Assembly: GCA_024529925.1 (NCBI GenBank)
Contig: JAFEUB010001560.1
Location: 30,001-94,000, forward strand
Reading direction: 5' to 3'
DNA length: 64,000 nt
DNA from: Ophthalmolycus amberensis
Taxonomy: Eukaryota; Chordata; Actinopteri; Perciformes; Zoarcidae
Shown here: piece after piece, positions 44,370 to 55,129 of the stretch
Layout: each line of letters begins with the position of its first letter
How positions within the stretch are numbered: position 1 is the stretch's first letter
The notes under the pieces: generated by a model
Databases searched by the model: none
The model's input: only the letters and a program-made list of their open reading frames with translations
Told to the model about the DNA's origin: nothing
Program-made: the position numbers and the translations under genes

Positions 44370-47300
44370 AACAAGTTTCGAGAAATTGATTCCACGTCCA
44401 CAACTAAGCCCCACCAGCACCAAGATCTACCCCTTCCGCTCCAAGGTTCCATTGCCTGTCAGTGGTGTTTTCAAGTGCAGCGTGGAAAAAGGACAGAAAA
44501 GGACATGGTGCACATTCTTTGTAATTCAAGGGGACGGATTCAATATTCTCAGTTACAAAACTTCCAAAGCACTGGGACTGATCAAAATAGTCACAGCAGT
44601 ATCATCCACACCACAGAGTTGCACAGTCGCAGATGAGCTAGTGGAGAGTCATCCTGAATTGTTTCAAGGGATCGGAAAACTGAAAGACGTTCAGGTAAAG
44701 CTTCACATAAATCCTGACATTAAGCCTACATGCCAACCACATCGACGTGTGCCGTTCCACATCCGCCAGAAGGTTGAGGATGAACTTCAGAAACTGGAGG
44801 CAGATGACATCATTGAGGAGGTCACTGGCCCGACACCATGGGTCTCACCTATTGTCGCTCCTCCCAAGCCTAAAGACCCTGACAAAGTAAGACTTTGTGT
44901 TGACATGCGCCAAGCTAACACGGCTATAGAGAGGGAACGCCACATCACTCCCACCATGGACGATGTGATACTTGAGTTGAATGGAGCAACTGTGTTTTCC
45001 AAACTGGATCTGAGAGCTGGATACCACCAGCTAGAGCTTCATCCAGACAGCAGATACATCACTACCTTCACCACTCACCTTGGATTGAGGCGCTACAAGA
45101 GACTGAGTTTTGGCATATCGTCTGCTGCTGAGGTATTTCAAAATGCCATATGCCAAACACTGCAAGGTCTCTCTGGTGTGAAAAACCTCAGCGATGACAT
45201 CATCGTCTACGGTGCCTCCCAGACTGAACATGACGACAACCTCCGAGCACTGTTCCAGAGACTCAGGGAAAGCGGTCTCACACTCAATCGTGACAAATGT
45301 GAGTTCAACAAGTCCAGGCTCGAGTTCTTTGGTTTCATCTTCTCTGCTGAGGGTGTCTCAGCTGATCCCAAGAAAGTCATTGCAGTTCAGCAGGCTGCAG
45401 ACCCCCAGAATCCAGGTGAAGTCAGGAGTCTGCTGGGCATGGCCAACTATTGCTCCCGATTTATCAAAGACTTCTCCTCCATTTCAGAACCACTGCGCAA
45501 GCTCACCAGAAAAGACACACCCTGGGTATGGGGCCCAGAACAGCAAGTTGCATTACAGACACTGAAAGACAATCTCACCAGTGACACTACTATGTCATAC
45601 TTTTACCCAGGTAGAGAGACAGAACTGATTGTGGATGCTAGCCCTGTTGGACTGGGTGCAATCCTCTGCCAAAAATATGAAAAAGGGGTGAAGTACATGC
45701 TAGCATATGCTAGTCGGTCTCTCAGCGATGTGGAGAGGAGATACTCCCAAACAGAAAAGGAGGCGCTGGCCATTGTGTGGAGCTGTGAACATTTCCACCT
45801 GTACATCTATGGTCATCCTTTAACTCTAGTGACAGATCACAAAGCACTGGAAATCATATGGAACAATCCCAGGTCAAAACCACCCGCCAGGATTGAGAGA
45901 TGGGGACTGAGGATTCAGCCCTACAACTTCAAGGTGGAATACCGAAAGGGAGCCGACAACCCAGCTGACTATATGTCTCGTCATCCTATCTTGTCTCAGA
46001 CAGCTGACAGTACACGTGCAGCAAAGGTAGCAGAGGAGTATGTGAACTTCATCGCAAGTCATGCAACACCTAAAGCCATGACACTCACGGAGATCAAGAG
46101 AGAGACACTCGCAGACCCAATCCTTCAAGTGATTAGTGCTCACATCAGACACAACACATGGCACCAGAGTGACAAGTCACGACATGCTGACATAGTAAAG
46201 CAGTTCAGACAAGTTAGCAGTGAACTAACAACATCACATGCATCAGACATTGTACTGCGGGGCACTAGAATAGTAATTCCCACGGCCCTACAAGATAGAG
46301 TGTTACAGCTAGCCCATGAAGGACATCAGGGCATTGTCAAAACCAAATCCCTACTCAGAACCAAGGTTTGGTTTCCAGACATTGATCGCAAAGCAGAAGC
46401 AGTAGTACGCAGTTGTCTTGCATGTCAAGCCAACACGCCAGTTGCACATACTGAGCCACTAAAAATGTCCGTTCTGCCAGAAGCTCCTTGGCATAGTGTT
46501 AGTGCAGACTTCTATGGACCACTTCCAACTGGAGAGTATTTGCTTGTCATCACGGATGATTACACACGCTACCCAGTTGTAGAGAGCATAAGGTCAACCT
46601 CGGCTAACACAGTCATTCCGGTTATGGACAAAGTTTTCTCCATGTTTGGGATCCCCAGAGTTGTGAAAACTGATAATGGTCCCCCATTCAACAGTGACCA
46701 GTTCTCCCAGTTTGCAGAGTATCTAGGATTCCACCACCGCCGGATCACACCGCTGTGGCCTCAAGCTAATGCTACAGCTGAAAGATTCATGCGCACCCTA
46801 GGCAAAGCTATTCGTGTGGCCGAAACACAAGGCATTCCCTGGAAACAACGACTGAACATCTTTCTACGTGAGTATCGATCCACACCTCACAGCACAACAG
46901 AAAGCTCACCTGCTGAACTGTTGTTCCAACGTAAGATGTACACAAAGATTCCTTCAATCACTCACACTGCAAGGAACTGTTCAGACTCTGAAGTGAGAGC
47001 AAGGGACAACAAGGCTAAAGCCAAGATGAAATCTCATGCAGACTCTCATCGTAACGCTACACCACACACTCTCACTCCAGGTGACGCTGTGCTTCATCGT
47101 CAGCCCAAGCACAACAAGCTCACTGCACCGTATAACAGTAAGCCATACACGGTGACCAAAGTCAAAGGCTCCATGATCACAGCAGCCAGAAGTGGACACT
47201 TCATTGTCAGGAATTCTTCATTCTTCAAGAAGATCACTCCAGAAGTAATGGACATCTCACCAGATCCCGATGATGAGGATTGTGATTACAGTGATGCCTC

Positions 47301-47376
47301 CAATACCTCAACAACACCGAGATACCCCTCAAGGCACAACAGACGTCCTCCCGCCTACCTACAGGACTATGGGTAG
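44338..47376 (+). CDS. Gypsy Pol: RT, RNase H, integrase
   Basis: A 1,012-codon frame, shifted +1 relative to gag, with no own ATG needed. RT: FSKLDLRAGYHQLELHPD (about residue 220) and LSDDIIVYG (about 284), where Ser replaces the usual Val/Ile/Ala before DD and Leu the Tyr. RNase H: ELIVDASPVGLGA (430), TEKEALAIVW, LVTDHKALEI. Integrase: an H-H-C-C finger (HEGHQGIVK...CLACQA), then catalytic ADFYGPLP, KTDNGPPFNS and ANATAERFMRTL giving D, D and E. A basic C-terminal tail follows. Apparently intact apart from the junction with gag. Confidence 0.92.
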   Translation: MIQEPQQTVGETSFEKLIPRPQLSPTSTKIYPFRSKVPLPVSGVFKCSVEKGQKRTWCTFFVIQGDGFNILSYKTSKALGLIKIVTAVSSTPQSCTVADELVESHPELFQGIGKLKDVQVKLHINPDIKPTCQPHRRVPFHIRQKVEDELQKLEADDIIEEVTGPTPWVSPIVAPPKPKDPDKVRLCVDMRQANTAIERERHITPTMDDVILELNGATVFSKLDLRAGYHQLELHPDSRYITTFTTHLGLRRYKRLSFGISSAAEVFQNAICQTLQGLSGVKNLSDDIIVYGASQTEHDDNLRALFQRLRESGLTLNRDKCEFNKSRLEFFGFIFSAEGVSADPKKVIAVQQAADPQNPGEVRSLLGMANYCSRFIKDFSSISEPLRKLTRKDTPWVWGPEQQVALQTLKDNLTSDTTMSYFYPGRETELIVDASPVGLGAILCQKYEKGVKYMLAYASRSLSDVERRYSQTEKEALAIVWSCEHFHLYIYGHPLTLVTDHKALEIIWNNPRSKPPARIERWGLRIQPYNFKVEYRKGADNPADYMSRHPILSQTADSTRAAKVAEEYVNFIASHATPKAMTLTEIKRETLADPILQVISAHIRHNTWHQSDKSRHADIVKQFRQVSSELTTSHASDIVLRGTRIVIPTALQDRVLQLAHEGHQGIVKTKSLLRTKVWFPDIDRKAEAVVRSCLACQANTPVAHTEPLKMSVLPEAPWHSVSADFYGPLPTGEYLLVITDDYTRYPVVESIRSTSANTVIPVMDKVFSMFGIPRVVKTDNGPPFNSDQFSQFAEYLGFHHRRITPLWPQANATAERFMRTLGKAIRVAETQGIPWKQRLNIFLREYRSTPHSTTESSPAELLFQRKMYTKIPSITHTARNCSDSEVRARDNKAKAKMKSHADSHRNATPHTLTPGDAVLHRQPKHNKLTAPYNSKPYTVTKVKGSMITAARSGHFIVRNSSFFKKITPEVMDISPDPDDEDCDYSDASNTSTTPRYPSRHNRRPPAYLQDYG

Positions 47377-47681
47377 ATTATGGACTGTTAAACGTGGACA
47401 ATCTTTTGGCTGCATACAATAAATATGCTCAGGGACATGGACACTAATTTGATCTGTTGTGAACTTAAAAGGTACTGATTTAGCCAAGTTTTTGAAGTTA
47501 AGGGTTTGTTAAACATTTCTATAAGACAGAGTGTAAAATTAATGTTTTAAGGGATACAGTTAATACAGAGCTGCCATACCTCTAGATGAGTACAATGTTC
47601 AGTACAGTAAATATAGTTGTTGAAGTTTGAGTAATATGTAAGAGCAAGCCTAGTTTAAGAATGTCAAGTTTTAGGTATTTC

Positions 47682-47705
47682 TTTAAAAAAAAAAAAAAAG
47701 GGCAA
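47682..47705 (+). other. Polypurine tract before the 3' LTR
   Basis: A long A run followed by GGGC lies directly upstream of TGTGATG, consistent with plus-strand priming. Confidence 0.7.
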
Positions 47706-47873
47706 TGTGATGTTCACAGTAGAACCCCGCCACCTGGTGGGCGGAACAGGTTATACACAGTCAGTCAGCAAGACCGCATGAACAGCGTGTATACGAAGCT
47801 CGGAATAAAAACCTATTGCAGTGCATCAAGTCGTTGTTCGTCTGGGTCATAATTACAATACAGAAACATTACA
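47706..47873 (+). repeat. 3' LTR, 168 bp
   Basis: Same as the 5' LTR except AATAAAAACC for AATAAAAGCC. Confidence 0.95.
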
Positions 47874-47878
47874 GTAAC

Positions 47879-49895
47879 GTTAGTCTGTTTAAATGAGGGA
47901 GCCAGCTGCAGTTGGCGCCGACACTGTTGTGTTGTACTGTGGTGGCTGGGCGTGGTTGGGCTCAGCTGCAGAGGGGACAGAGTGGGGGAGTGTTTCAGGG
48001 AACAGTGCCGGGAAGAGGCTTAAATGCTGCATGTAGCCGTAAACATCACGGTTATACCACTACAGTATAACGCAACAACATCAGCTCTTTGTCCACACGT
48101 TGTTGGGACTTCACCAAAGAGAGTGGCGTACATGTAAAAATATCCAAGCCCCATCAGGCGGTAAAATCTCACCTGAGTGTGAAATTTGTTTAAACCACAA
48201 CATTGGTCATTGGACGAGGGCCACGGGAACCCCAGGGAGTCACTGTGACTTCGATTTTTCTTGATAATATTGAAATGTCTATAACACAATCTGAACTAAT
48301 AAACTTTGTCCAAAGATAATCCTCATGACCACTCATGGTCACTATTACAATTCTTGTAGTTTTCTGCCATATGAACTAGATGTTTTAATTACTCTGCCTG
48401 CAAATTATGATATAAACCACATCTCTCAGACAAACAGAAGGTGGGAGGGACGTTCCCCCCTGTTCTGTGTGTCCCACCCAGGAAAGTGGTTTGTGCTGGA
48501 ATGTTGAGTTTAATCCTAGCCATTCAGTTTTCATGCATCTACATCTACATACATATGTAGATTTCTATCTGTGTTCTGTAATTGTTTGATTAATTTAATC
48601 TTTGATTGATCAGGTTTTATTCAGTGATTTATATCAAACTATTTGGTGTCATTTAGCTCAAATATGGAAGAATTAAAACGACTGTAAGTAACTAGTATTA
48701 ATTCTGTTAAGTAAGGTTAAATTATATAATCAAGATAGTTGTTAAGATGGGAGTGGTTTGCTGTTCCCGCCATAACATTGCACCCCCTTAATCAATCAAG
48801 AACCCTTTCTTCAACACGGCACTTCAAAATCAATTGATGACATGAGTTCATCTACCTGTTCACATATAATCATCATTTAGTTATAGTTCATCATTATGTA
48901 TTGCACTGAAAGTAAATGACTAGTTATGTAGTTAGTCCAAAAAATATTTTATTTAATTAATTTAGTTCTTCTGATGTACACCATCAGAAGAACTCCGTAG
49001 CAATCTTGAGTTTAAGATTTAATCGATTAGTATCACATTTTGAATTTCTTCCTATTTTTCCAAAATTGGGTTTTTAATAATAGTTGCACATCTTGATATT
49101 AATTCATTATTATTTATTAAATCTGCTATCAGCAACAATGCTACATTTTGAAGATTACAAACTCTGACTTTAACAGGAATGACAATGCAATTGTAAACAT
49201 TTTAAATGTAGCAACCAATTGCTCAAAAGTTAAACAGCAATTCAAATTCCAGGATACTGTATATACACATAGATGTGAAGAGAATTGATTGGCCCCATTG
49301 TCAGCTAAATTACTATACCAGCTGACCAGCTATATCTACACGATACAATTTCCCATCTAATGTTAGTATTGGTGCATTCCTAGAGGAGAGTGGTAGAGAT
49401 GAAAATGTTGATGATGAATCTGGTTTAGGGGGGGCAGGGCGAAACTAGACATGTAAACTATATATATGCTATATGTCATGTGGTATAATATGTCATGCAC
49501 CGTGATAGAGTACTGTGATATGTATACCACAGTCCTAGTTCCAGCATATCCTGACTTACAGACATGGAATTGATATTGCTTTTTTTAGCTGTATTTTTAG
49601 CTTCATTGTTTTGCACCCTACACACCCCTTCTGACTTGGGACAGACTTTTAAAGCCCTATGTTGAAATGTCAAAACGTCTCAGCAGGTGTTGCTCACACA
49701 TATCATTCCCTGTGACCTTTCTGCACGAATCTAAATGGTGCATATGCTAATTGAATGGGTCTTGATGTCCTGAGCTGTCTGTATGCAGCCTGTTTCTACA
49801 TCAGGACATCGCTCAAGCAGCTGTATATCATGTCAAGTAATAAAACTGACATGGGATACAGAAAACTGATACAAAAATAATCCCTATCAATCACG
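47879..49895. other. Non-coding, nothing firm
   Basis: AT-rich sequence. TTCTTCTGATGTACACCATCAGAAGAA near 48966-48992 is a short hairpin. A G run lies near 49428. No coding motif or classified repeat was recognised. Confidence 0.55.
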
Positions 49896-50290
49896 AGTAT
49901 TGTAGTGGTGTTTGTATCTGCGGAGACTCTGCCACCTTCCTGTATTTATTGTCTTCTGTTGCTGTGTTTGGGACTTTTCTGGGCATCAGGAAATAGCATT
50001 TGGACCCCACGAGGGGGTGTTACGCCGAGCCTATAAGCAGGGTAAAAAGCCCGTTCTCATTGTGGCTCATGACAAGTCTCTAAATGTGTTGATCCTTACT
50101 AGGCTTTTCATCTGGGTTATTTTGTCCAGGGCCCAGTTCAGAGTGCAACAACTAAATAAAGCTGATTCTGATAATATTTTTTTGCACTCATTAAGTGAAA
50201 TTGGACATTTTCCCACGGCAGACCTGACGATCTCTCACGGCACACTGGTGTGCCGCGGCACAGCGGTTGAAAATCACTGGTCTAAACTAC
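49896..50290. repeat. Dispersed repeat copy 2 followed by a hAT terminus
   Basis: About 49905-50020 matches the reverse of 30270-30410. About 50205-50282 (CTCACGGCACACTGGTGTGCCGCGGCACAGCGGTTGAAAATCACTG) is the end of a known hAT-type repeat whose terminus reads CAGTGATTTTCAACC in reverse. The 198-codon frame across this region is therefore repeat-derived. Confidence 0.6.
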
Positions 50291-50731
50291 TGTTCCTCAA
50301 CTCTATTCTTATTCTATACTTAATACGTATTGGTGTCCTGACAATCTTTGAAAAATGCACTGGAATCATTCGATGCAATAGAGTTTATTCTTCAAGCAAA
50401 GAACATAACCCGAGTCATTCTCCGGAAAACTACTGTTTCTTTCTGTTCTTATATAGTGAGGCGGACATCGCTTTTGCCCTTTTGAGCTCTTCCTCTGTTT
50501 TTCTTTGAAATCACAGTGTGTGTCTTTTCCTGTCATCTGTCATTATGTTTGTATGGTGTGTATTACATGTACCAATGTGCCATGGTCAGCTTTATCTTTC
50601 TAGTGGGAGTTTAAAGCCTTTTTCTGATGCCGCATAACGCGACTCTTTTTTTATCATAGCTCGGCTGTACTTATCACAGCCCTAGTGGCCCCCGTGTGCC
50701 TTTCTCATGATAGCCTTACCACACACCTGCT

Positions 50732-51593
50732 CAGTGGCAGGCCGTGCATTTTATACCTGGGCCTTCACTGCTGTCCTGCAGCTGAAATACCTCATTATGA
50801 CGCCACAGCTACGGTTATTATTTGTTTCGTGTAAAAATGAAGCTCAACACCTATAAATACACTAACTGCAGAGTGCAGATACATGAATACGCCGAGAGTG
50901 TGTCTCCTCTCTTCTCTGACTGCAGCGCGAGGCTGCTGTGAGAGTAACCGCCTATGAGTGCTTTGGTGCGGCTCACAGCAGCACCTACTGCTCATTCACG
51001 ACAGTGCAGAACGGTACGTGCTTTCACATCAGAGTCAAAACACCAGAAAAGTCTCCAACAACACCAGAAAAAGTCGCTAGATTTGTCGCTAGCAGCTTTT
51101 GACAAAAAAAACGTCGCCAAGAGGGTTTGGAAAGTCACCAGATTTAGTGTGAAAGTCGCCGAGTTGGCAACACTGGCACCGACTAAATGTGTCCCCAGCG
51201 CAACATTGGACGTAATCAATAGTTCCTATCACATATAAAACCAAACAAAAATCCATCTTCACAAAAACAAGTTGAACAAATAATAATATATAAACAAGCA
51301 AATTAAAGCTACTGCAGATGTAAAAACAAAAGCAGTTCACTTACCAAAGCTGCTGTTCACTATTTAAAGACAAAGTCCATCCTCCTTTCTTTGTTAATAA
51401 AGAGTTTAATCTCACGGTTGTTCAGTACATCCATGCATTTTAGTTCCAGTAAGAAGTCCTTCTCGATTCATGGACGCCAGTGAAGACAGTCGAGCCTCCC
51501 CAGTTGTATTTCTTGAATAGGTTTTAATACGTTTGAGGGCTGAAAATGTCCGCTCGACAGAGGCAGCAGATATTGGGATTGTCACCGCCCAAC
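50732..51593 (-). mobile_element. hAT remnant (ZMYM1-type)
   Basis: CAGTGGCAGGCCGTGCATTT at 50732 is one terminus; the same terminus appears in reverse at 63941-64000. The C-terminal part of a transposase lies at 51412-51593. The right end of the element is missing or interrupted by an LTR-like sequence. Confidence 0.65.
51420..51593 (-). pseudogene. hAT C-terminal dimerisation domain fragment
   Basis: The minus strand reads AVTIPISAASVERTFSALKRI and then RNTTGEARLSSLASMNRE. This is the hATC domain of ZMYM1-like hAT proteins (usual block ASxERxFSxLKxIK...RLSxLAxM). The N-terminal remainder does not continue to the right. Confidence 0.75.
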
Positions 51594-52030
51594 ATGTCAC
51601 GCTAGCCCATCAGCTCATCACTCTCACCTGCTCACTCTGCTGCACCCACTATTTAGACCCCAGTCACACACACACACTCACTGCCAGATCGTTCTCCTCA
51701 TTCATGCCAGACCTTCCAGCGAATACCCTCCGACTGATATCCCGTTACCGACCCTGCCTTTTTTTGGACTGATCCGCCTTGCCTCTGCCCCGGTAATTCA
51801 CTCAGTCTTCTGTCCCCGACCACGAGATCCTGCCGCTGTTTCCTCGGGATTCTGTCTACCTTCTCCCTTAACGGCTTGTCGTTCCACCGTGTGGGATACC
51901 GCCTGTGACTGTTACCTGTTGTGTGTCCAGAGAAAAATATAGCTTTGATTCCAACTATCCAGTGTGTCTGTCGTACTGCTCCTGGGTCCTTACCACACCC
52001 GGTACACGTTCGACCAACATTTTAAAAGTT
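51594..52030 (+). repeat. Probable solo Gypsy-type LTR
   Basis: It starts TGTCACGCTAGCCC where the hAT coding sequence breaks off. It contains C-rich, promoter-like sequence and a CA run, then CTCCTGGGTCCTTACC...GGTACACG, a pattern I associate with fish Gypsy LTR ends. Boundaries and target duplication (perhaps CCAACA) are uncertain. Confidence 0.4.
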
Positions 52031-52655
52031 CCAAAGTTCTCCATTTCCTCTGCCGATCAACGTTCGCATAGTGAGATAATGTTGGATTTGCACAAACAGA
52101 CAAAAACCTGCTTTGCGGAACCCCTGTAAAAGGCTGTGGCTAATGGTGTGACGTCACTTTGGATGTACGGACCCTTTCAGATTCAGCAAGAATAAATCAC
52201 GCATTAAAGCATATAAACATGTTCTAGTAGACAATCTAAGTACATGTAGGTCCTGAAATATGTGCATAATATGTCAGCTTAAACAAAAAAATGCTTTCAG
52301 TCAAGAACAATTGTACAAAAAAAAGAAGCTAATTCATTCAATCTATCTTCCAAAGTTATGCTGATTGTGTCAGAGAGAGGGAGAAAGATACAAAAAGCAT
52401 GCTGGTGTGGCCAAATGAGATAGAGGGTGCGCATATGCAAGGAAAGAGAGTGCAAAACTGAAAGTCTGGTTCATTTTGATACCATGCAAAATGGAAGATC
52501 ATCTGTGGTTTGATCCCTGGCTCCTTCAGTCCACATTTCAAAGTGTTCTAGTAAACTGAACACCAAATTTCTCCCAAAGACTGTGATATCCGTGTCTGTG
52601 TGAAAGATTGGATTAGATGACACCTTGTATGACAGCCTCTGCCATCAGTGTATGG
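52031..52655. other. Non-coding, unclassified
   Basis: No motif or repeat could be assigned. Confidence 0.5.
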
Positions 52656-52659
52656 ACTG

Positions 52660-52870
52660 TACTTGTATAGTTAAGAGATTTTTCTAGTCTTTCCGACCAC
52701 TCAAAGCGCTTTCACACTACATGTCACCATTCACCCATTCAACCGCTGAAGGACGACCCTGCTCTCCACTAAGCCACAGTAGCCCGATATGCGTTTGTAT
52801 GTGTGAATGTTGACATGTAGCGTAAAGCACTTTGAGTGGTCATTAGACCAGAAAGCCACTATATAAATGC
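52660..52870. repeat. Foldback of two LINE-tail-like arms
   Basis: TAGTCTTTCCGACCACTCAAAGCGCTTTCACACTACATG at the left and CATGTAGCGTAAAGCACTTTGAGTGGTCATTAGACCAG at the right are imperfect inverted repeats of about 60 bp. Each resembles the common fish tail AAAGCGCTTTGAGTGGTC...ATATAAATGCA. Confidence 0.6.
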
Positions 52871-53470
52871 AATGCATGAAGACAACATGGAGGAATCAGC
52901 AATCTAATCCTTCTTTACCTTTTCCACTGCGAAGGTTGTCTTATGGACAATAGTCACAAAGTGGATGAAAGTAGCTAAATACAATACTTTCAATATATTA
53001 ATCATTGTACATAAGTAGTATTCTATTCAATAGTGAGACATAGTTTGACATTTTGGGAACTATGCACATCTGCTTTGTCGCAGGAATTGAGATGAGAACA
53101 ACCAACACTGCTCCCAGTAGACCACACATACCAAAAACTGACAATTCCTCATGCATTTATTAATTAATATACAGTATGAATCCAATGTATCCACTGGGCA
53201 ATATAAATAATATGTGCATTCCACTGCGCAATATGAACAACCATTCAGTCTGATTATATCAATACATTTTTTGTTGTTTGTTACGTTGTTTTTAAACTTT
53301 TATTATATTTATTAAACAGAACTTACCGTAGTTTAAAACAACATGGTGAGTGCTCTTCTGAGCAAGAGACACTCCCTCCCCATCTCCTAACTGCATGATA
53401 TATACTATGCTGGCCAGTCCATAGTTGATTGCAGGGGAAAGAAGACATTCCTCCTCTGTGGTGCAGATGT
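52871..53470. other. Non-coding, unclassified
   Basis: A CACTGGGCAATATAAATAATATGTGCATTCCACTGCGCAATATGAA motif shows a short local duplication near 53195-53245. No gene. Confidence 0.5.
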
Positions 53471-53713
53471 AAGGCAAGGCAAGGCAAGGCAAGTTTATTT
53501 GTATAGCACATTTCAACAACAAGGTAATTCAAAGTGCTTCACATAAAACCATTAAAAGCATCAAAACATAAGGCAAAAGAAAAGGAGATTTAAAAACAAT
53601 TAAGAACATTCATTGCATTAAAACATTTTTTTTTTTAAACAGTGTAAGAAATAAAATACAGTAGTAAAATGCAGAAATGCAGGAAATTGATTAATATATT
53701 AATTGAATGTGGG

Positions 53714-55110
53714 TCAATTAAAGGCAGCAGCAAACAGAAAAGTCTTCAATCTTGATTTAAATGAGCTGAGGGTCTCAGCAGACCTGCAGCTTTCTGGGAC
53801 TTTGTTCCAGATATGTGGAGCAGAAAAACTGAACGCTGCTTCTCCATGTTTAGTTCTGACTCTGGGAACAGAAAGTAGACCGGTCCCAGACGACCTAAGG
53901 GGTCGGGATGGTTCATAAGGTAGCAGCAGATCAGAGATGTATTTTGGCCCTAAACCATTCAGTGCTTTGTAAACCAACAGCAGGATTTTAAAGTCAATTC
54001 TTTGTTGGACAGGAAGCCAGTGCAAAGACATCAGAACTGGGGTGATGTGATCCACCCTCCTGGTCTTAGTGAGGACTCGAGCTGCGGCGTTCTGAATCAG
54101 CTGCAGCTTTCTGACGGACTTTTTACAGAGACCTGTAAACACACCGTTACAGTAGTCCAGTCTGCTGAAGATAAATGCGTGGACAAGTTTTTCCAAATCC
54201 TGTTGAGACATAAGTCCTCTAATCCTTGATATATTCTTCAGGTGATAGTAGGCTGATTTTGTAATTGTCTTGATATGGCTGTTCAGGTTGAGGTCTGAAT
54301 CCATAACTACACCTAGATTTCTGGCTTGGTTTGTGGGTTTTAACATCAGTGATTGAAGCTGAGCAGTGATTTTCAATTGTTCGTCCTTGGTACCAAAAAC
54401 AATTACTTCTGTTTTATCTTTGTTTAATTGAAGAAAATTCTGGCACATCCAGTTGTTGATTTGTTCAATGCAGTTACCCAGCCCTTGTATGGGATTATAG
54501 TCCCCTGGTGACATAGTTATGTAGATTTGTGTGTCGTCTGCATAATTATGATAACACACTTTGTTGTTTTCCATAATCTGAGCTAGTGGAAGCATGTAGA
54601 TGTTGAACAGAAGAGGCCCCAGTATTGAACCTTGGGGAACACCACATGTCATTTTAGTCAGTTCTGATGTGTAATCAGCTACAGACACAAAGTATTCTCG
54701 GTCCTTTAAGTAGGATTCAAACCAGTTAAGTGCTGTGCCAGAGAGTCCCACCCAGATTTTTAGTCTTTCTAGGAGTATGGCATGGTCGACCGTGTCGAAT
54801 GCAGCACTGAGATCCAGTAACACTAAGACTGAACTTCTGCCATTGTCTATGTTTAAGTGGATGTCGTTGAAAACCTTAACAAGAGCAGTTTCAGTACTGT
54901 GGTGCTGTCGAAAGCCTGACTGGAAAACATCAAAGCAGTTATTTACGGCCAAGAAGTTGGTCAGCTGTTGGAAAACCGCTTTTTCAATTATTTTACTTAA
55001 AAATGGGAGGTTTGATATTGGCCTATAATTTTTCATCGTTGCGGAGTCTAAGCTAGCCTTCTTTAGGAGTGGTTTAATAACTGCAGTTTTTAGGGCTTGT
55101 GGATAGACAC
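53714..55110 (-). CDS. L2 LINE reverse transcriptase part
   Basis: About 460 codons continue in the second frame. Motifs: NYRPISNLPFLSKIIEK, QSGFRQHHSTETALVKV, VLLDLSAAFDTVDHAIL (catalytic Asp), CGVPQGSILGPLLFNIYM, HNYADDTQIYI (catalytic Asp pair), and the C-terminal LHWLPVQQRIDFKILLLVYKA with KVPESCRSAETLSSFKSRLK. All catalytic residues are present. With the endonuclease it would reverse transcribe element RNA, but the frameshift prevents one continuous product. Confidence 0.88.
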
Positions 55111-55129
55111 CTGAGAGAAGGGATGTTTA

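Larger units (their letters stand above)
43081..47873 (+). mobile_element. Full-length young Ty3/Gypsy retrotransposon, 4.8 kb
   Basis: Two 168-bp LTRs differ at one base that I could see, and the 5-bp target duplication GTAAC flanks both ends (43076-43080, 47874-47878). TTGGCGACGAGG after the 5' LTR is the primer-site region and an A-rich/GGG purine tract precedes the 3' LTR. Gag and pol occupy almost all the interior. One frame change lies at the protease. Low divergence indicates recent insertion. Confidence 0.95.

Noticed and set aside
49912..50508. A 198-codon frame that looks like a gene
   Set aside because: Its left half matches a dispersed repeat also present at 30270-30410 and its middle is a hAT terminus.
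51625..51632. CACCTGCT as the 8-bp target duplication partner of the hAT end at 50732 (CACCTGCT at 50724-50731)
   Set aside because: The sequence left of 51625 does not end in a matching inverted terminus and looks like LTR sequence, so the match is probably chance.
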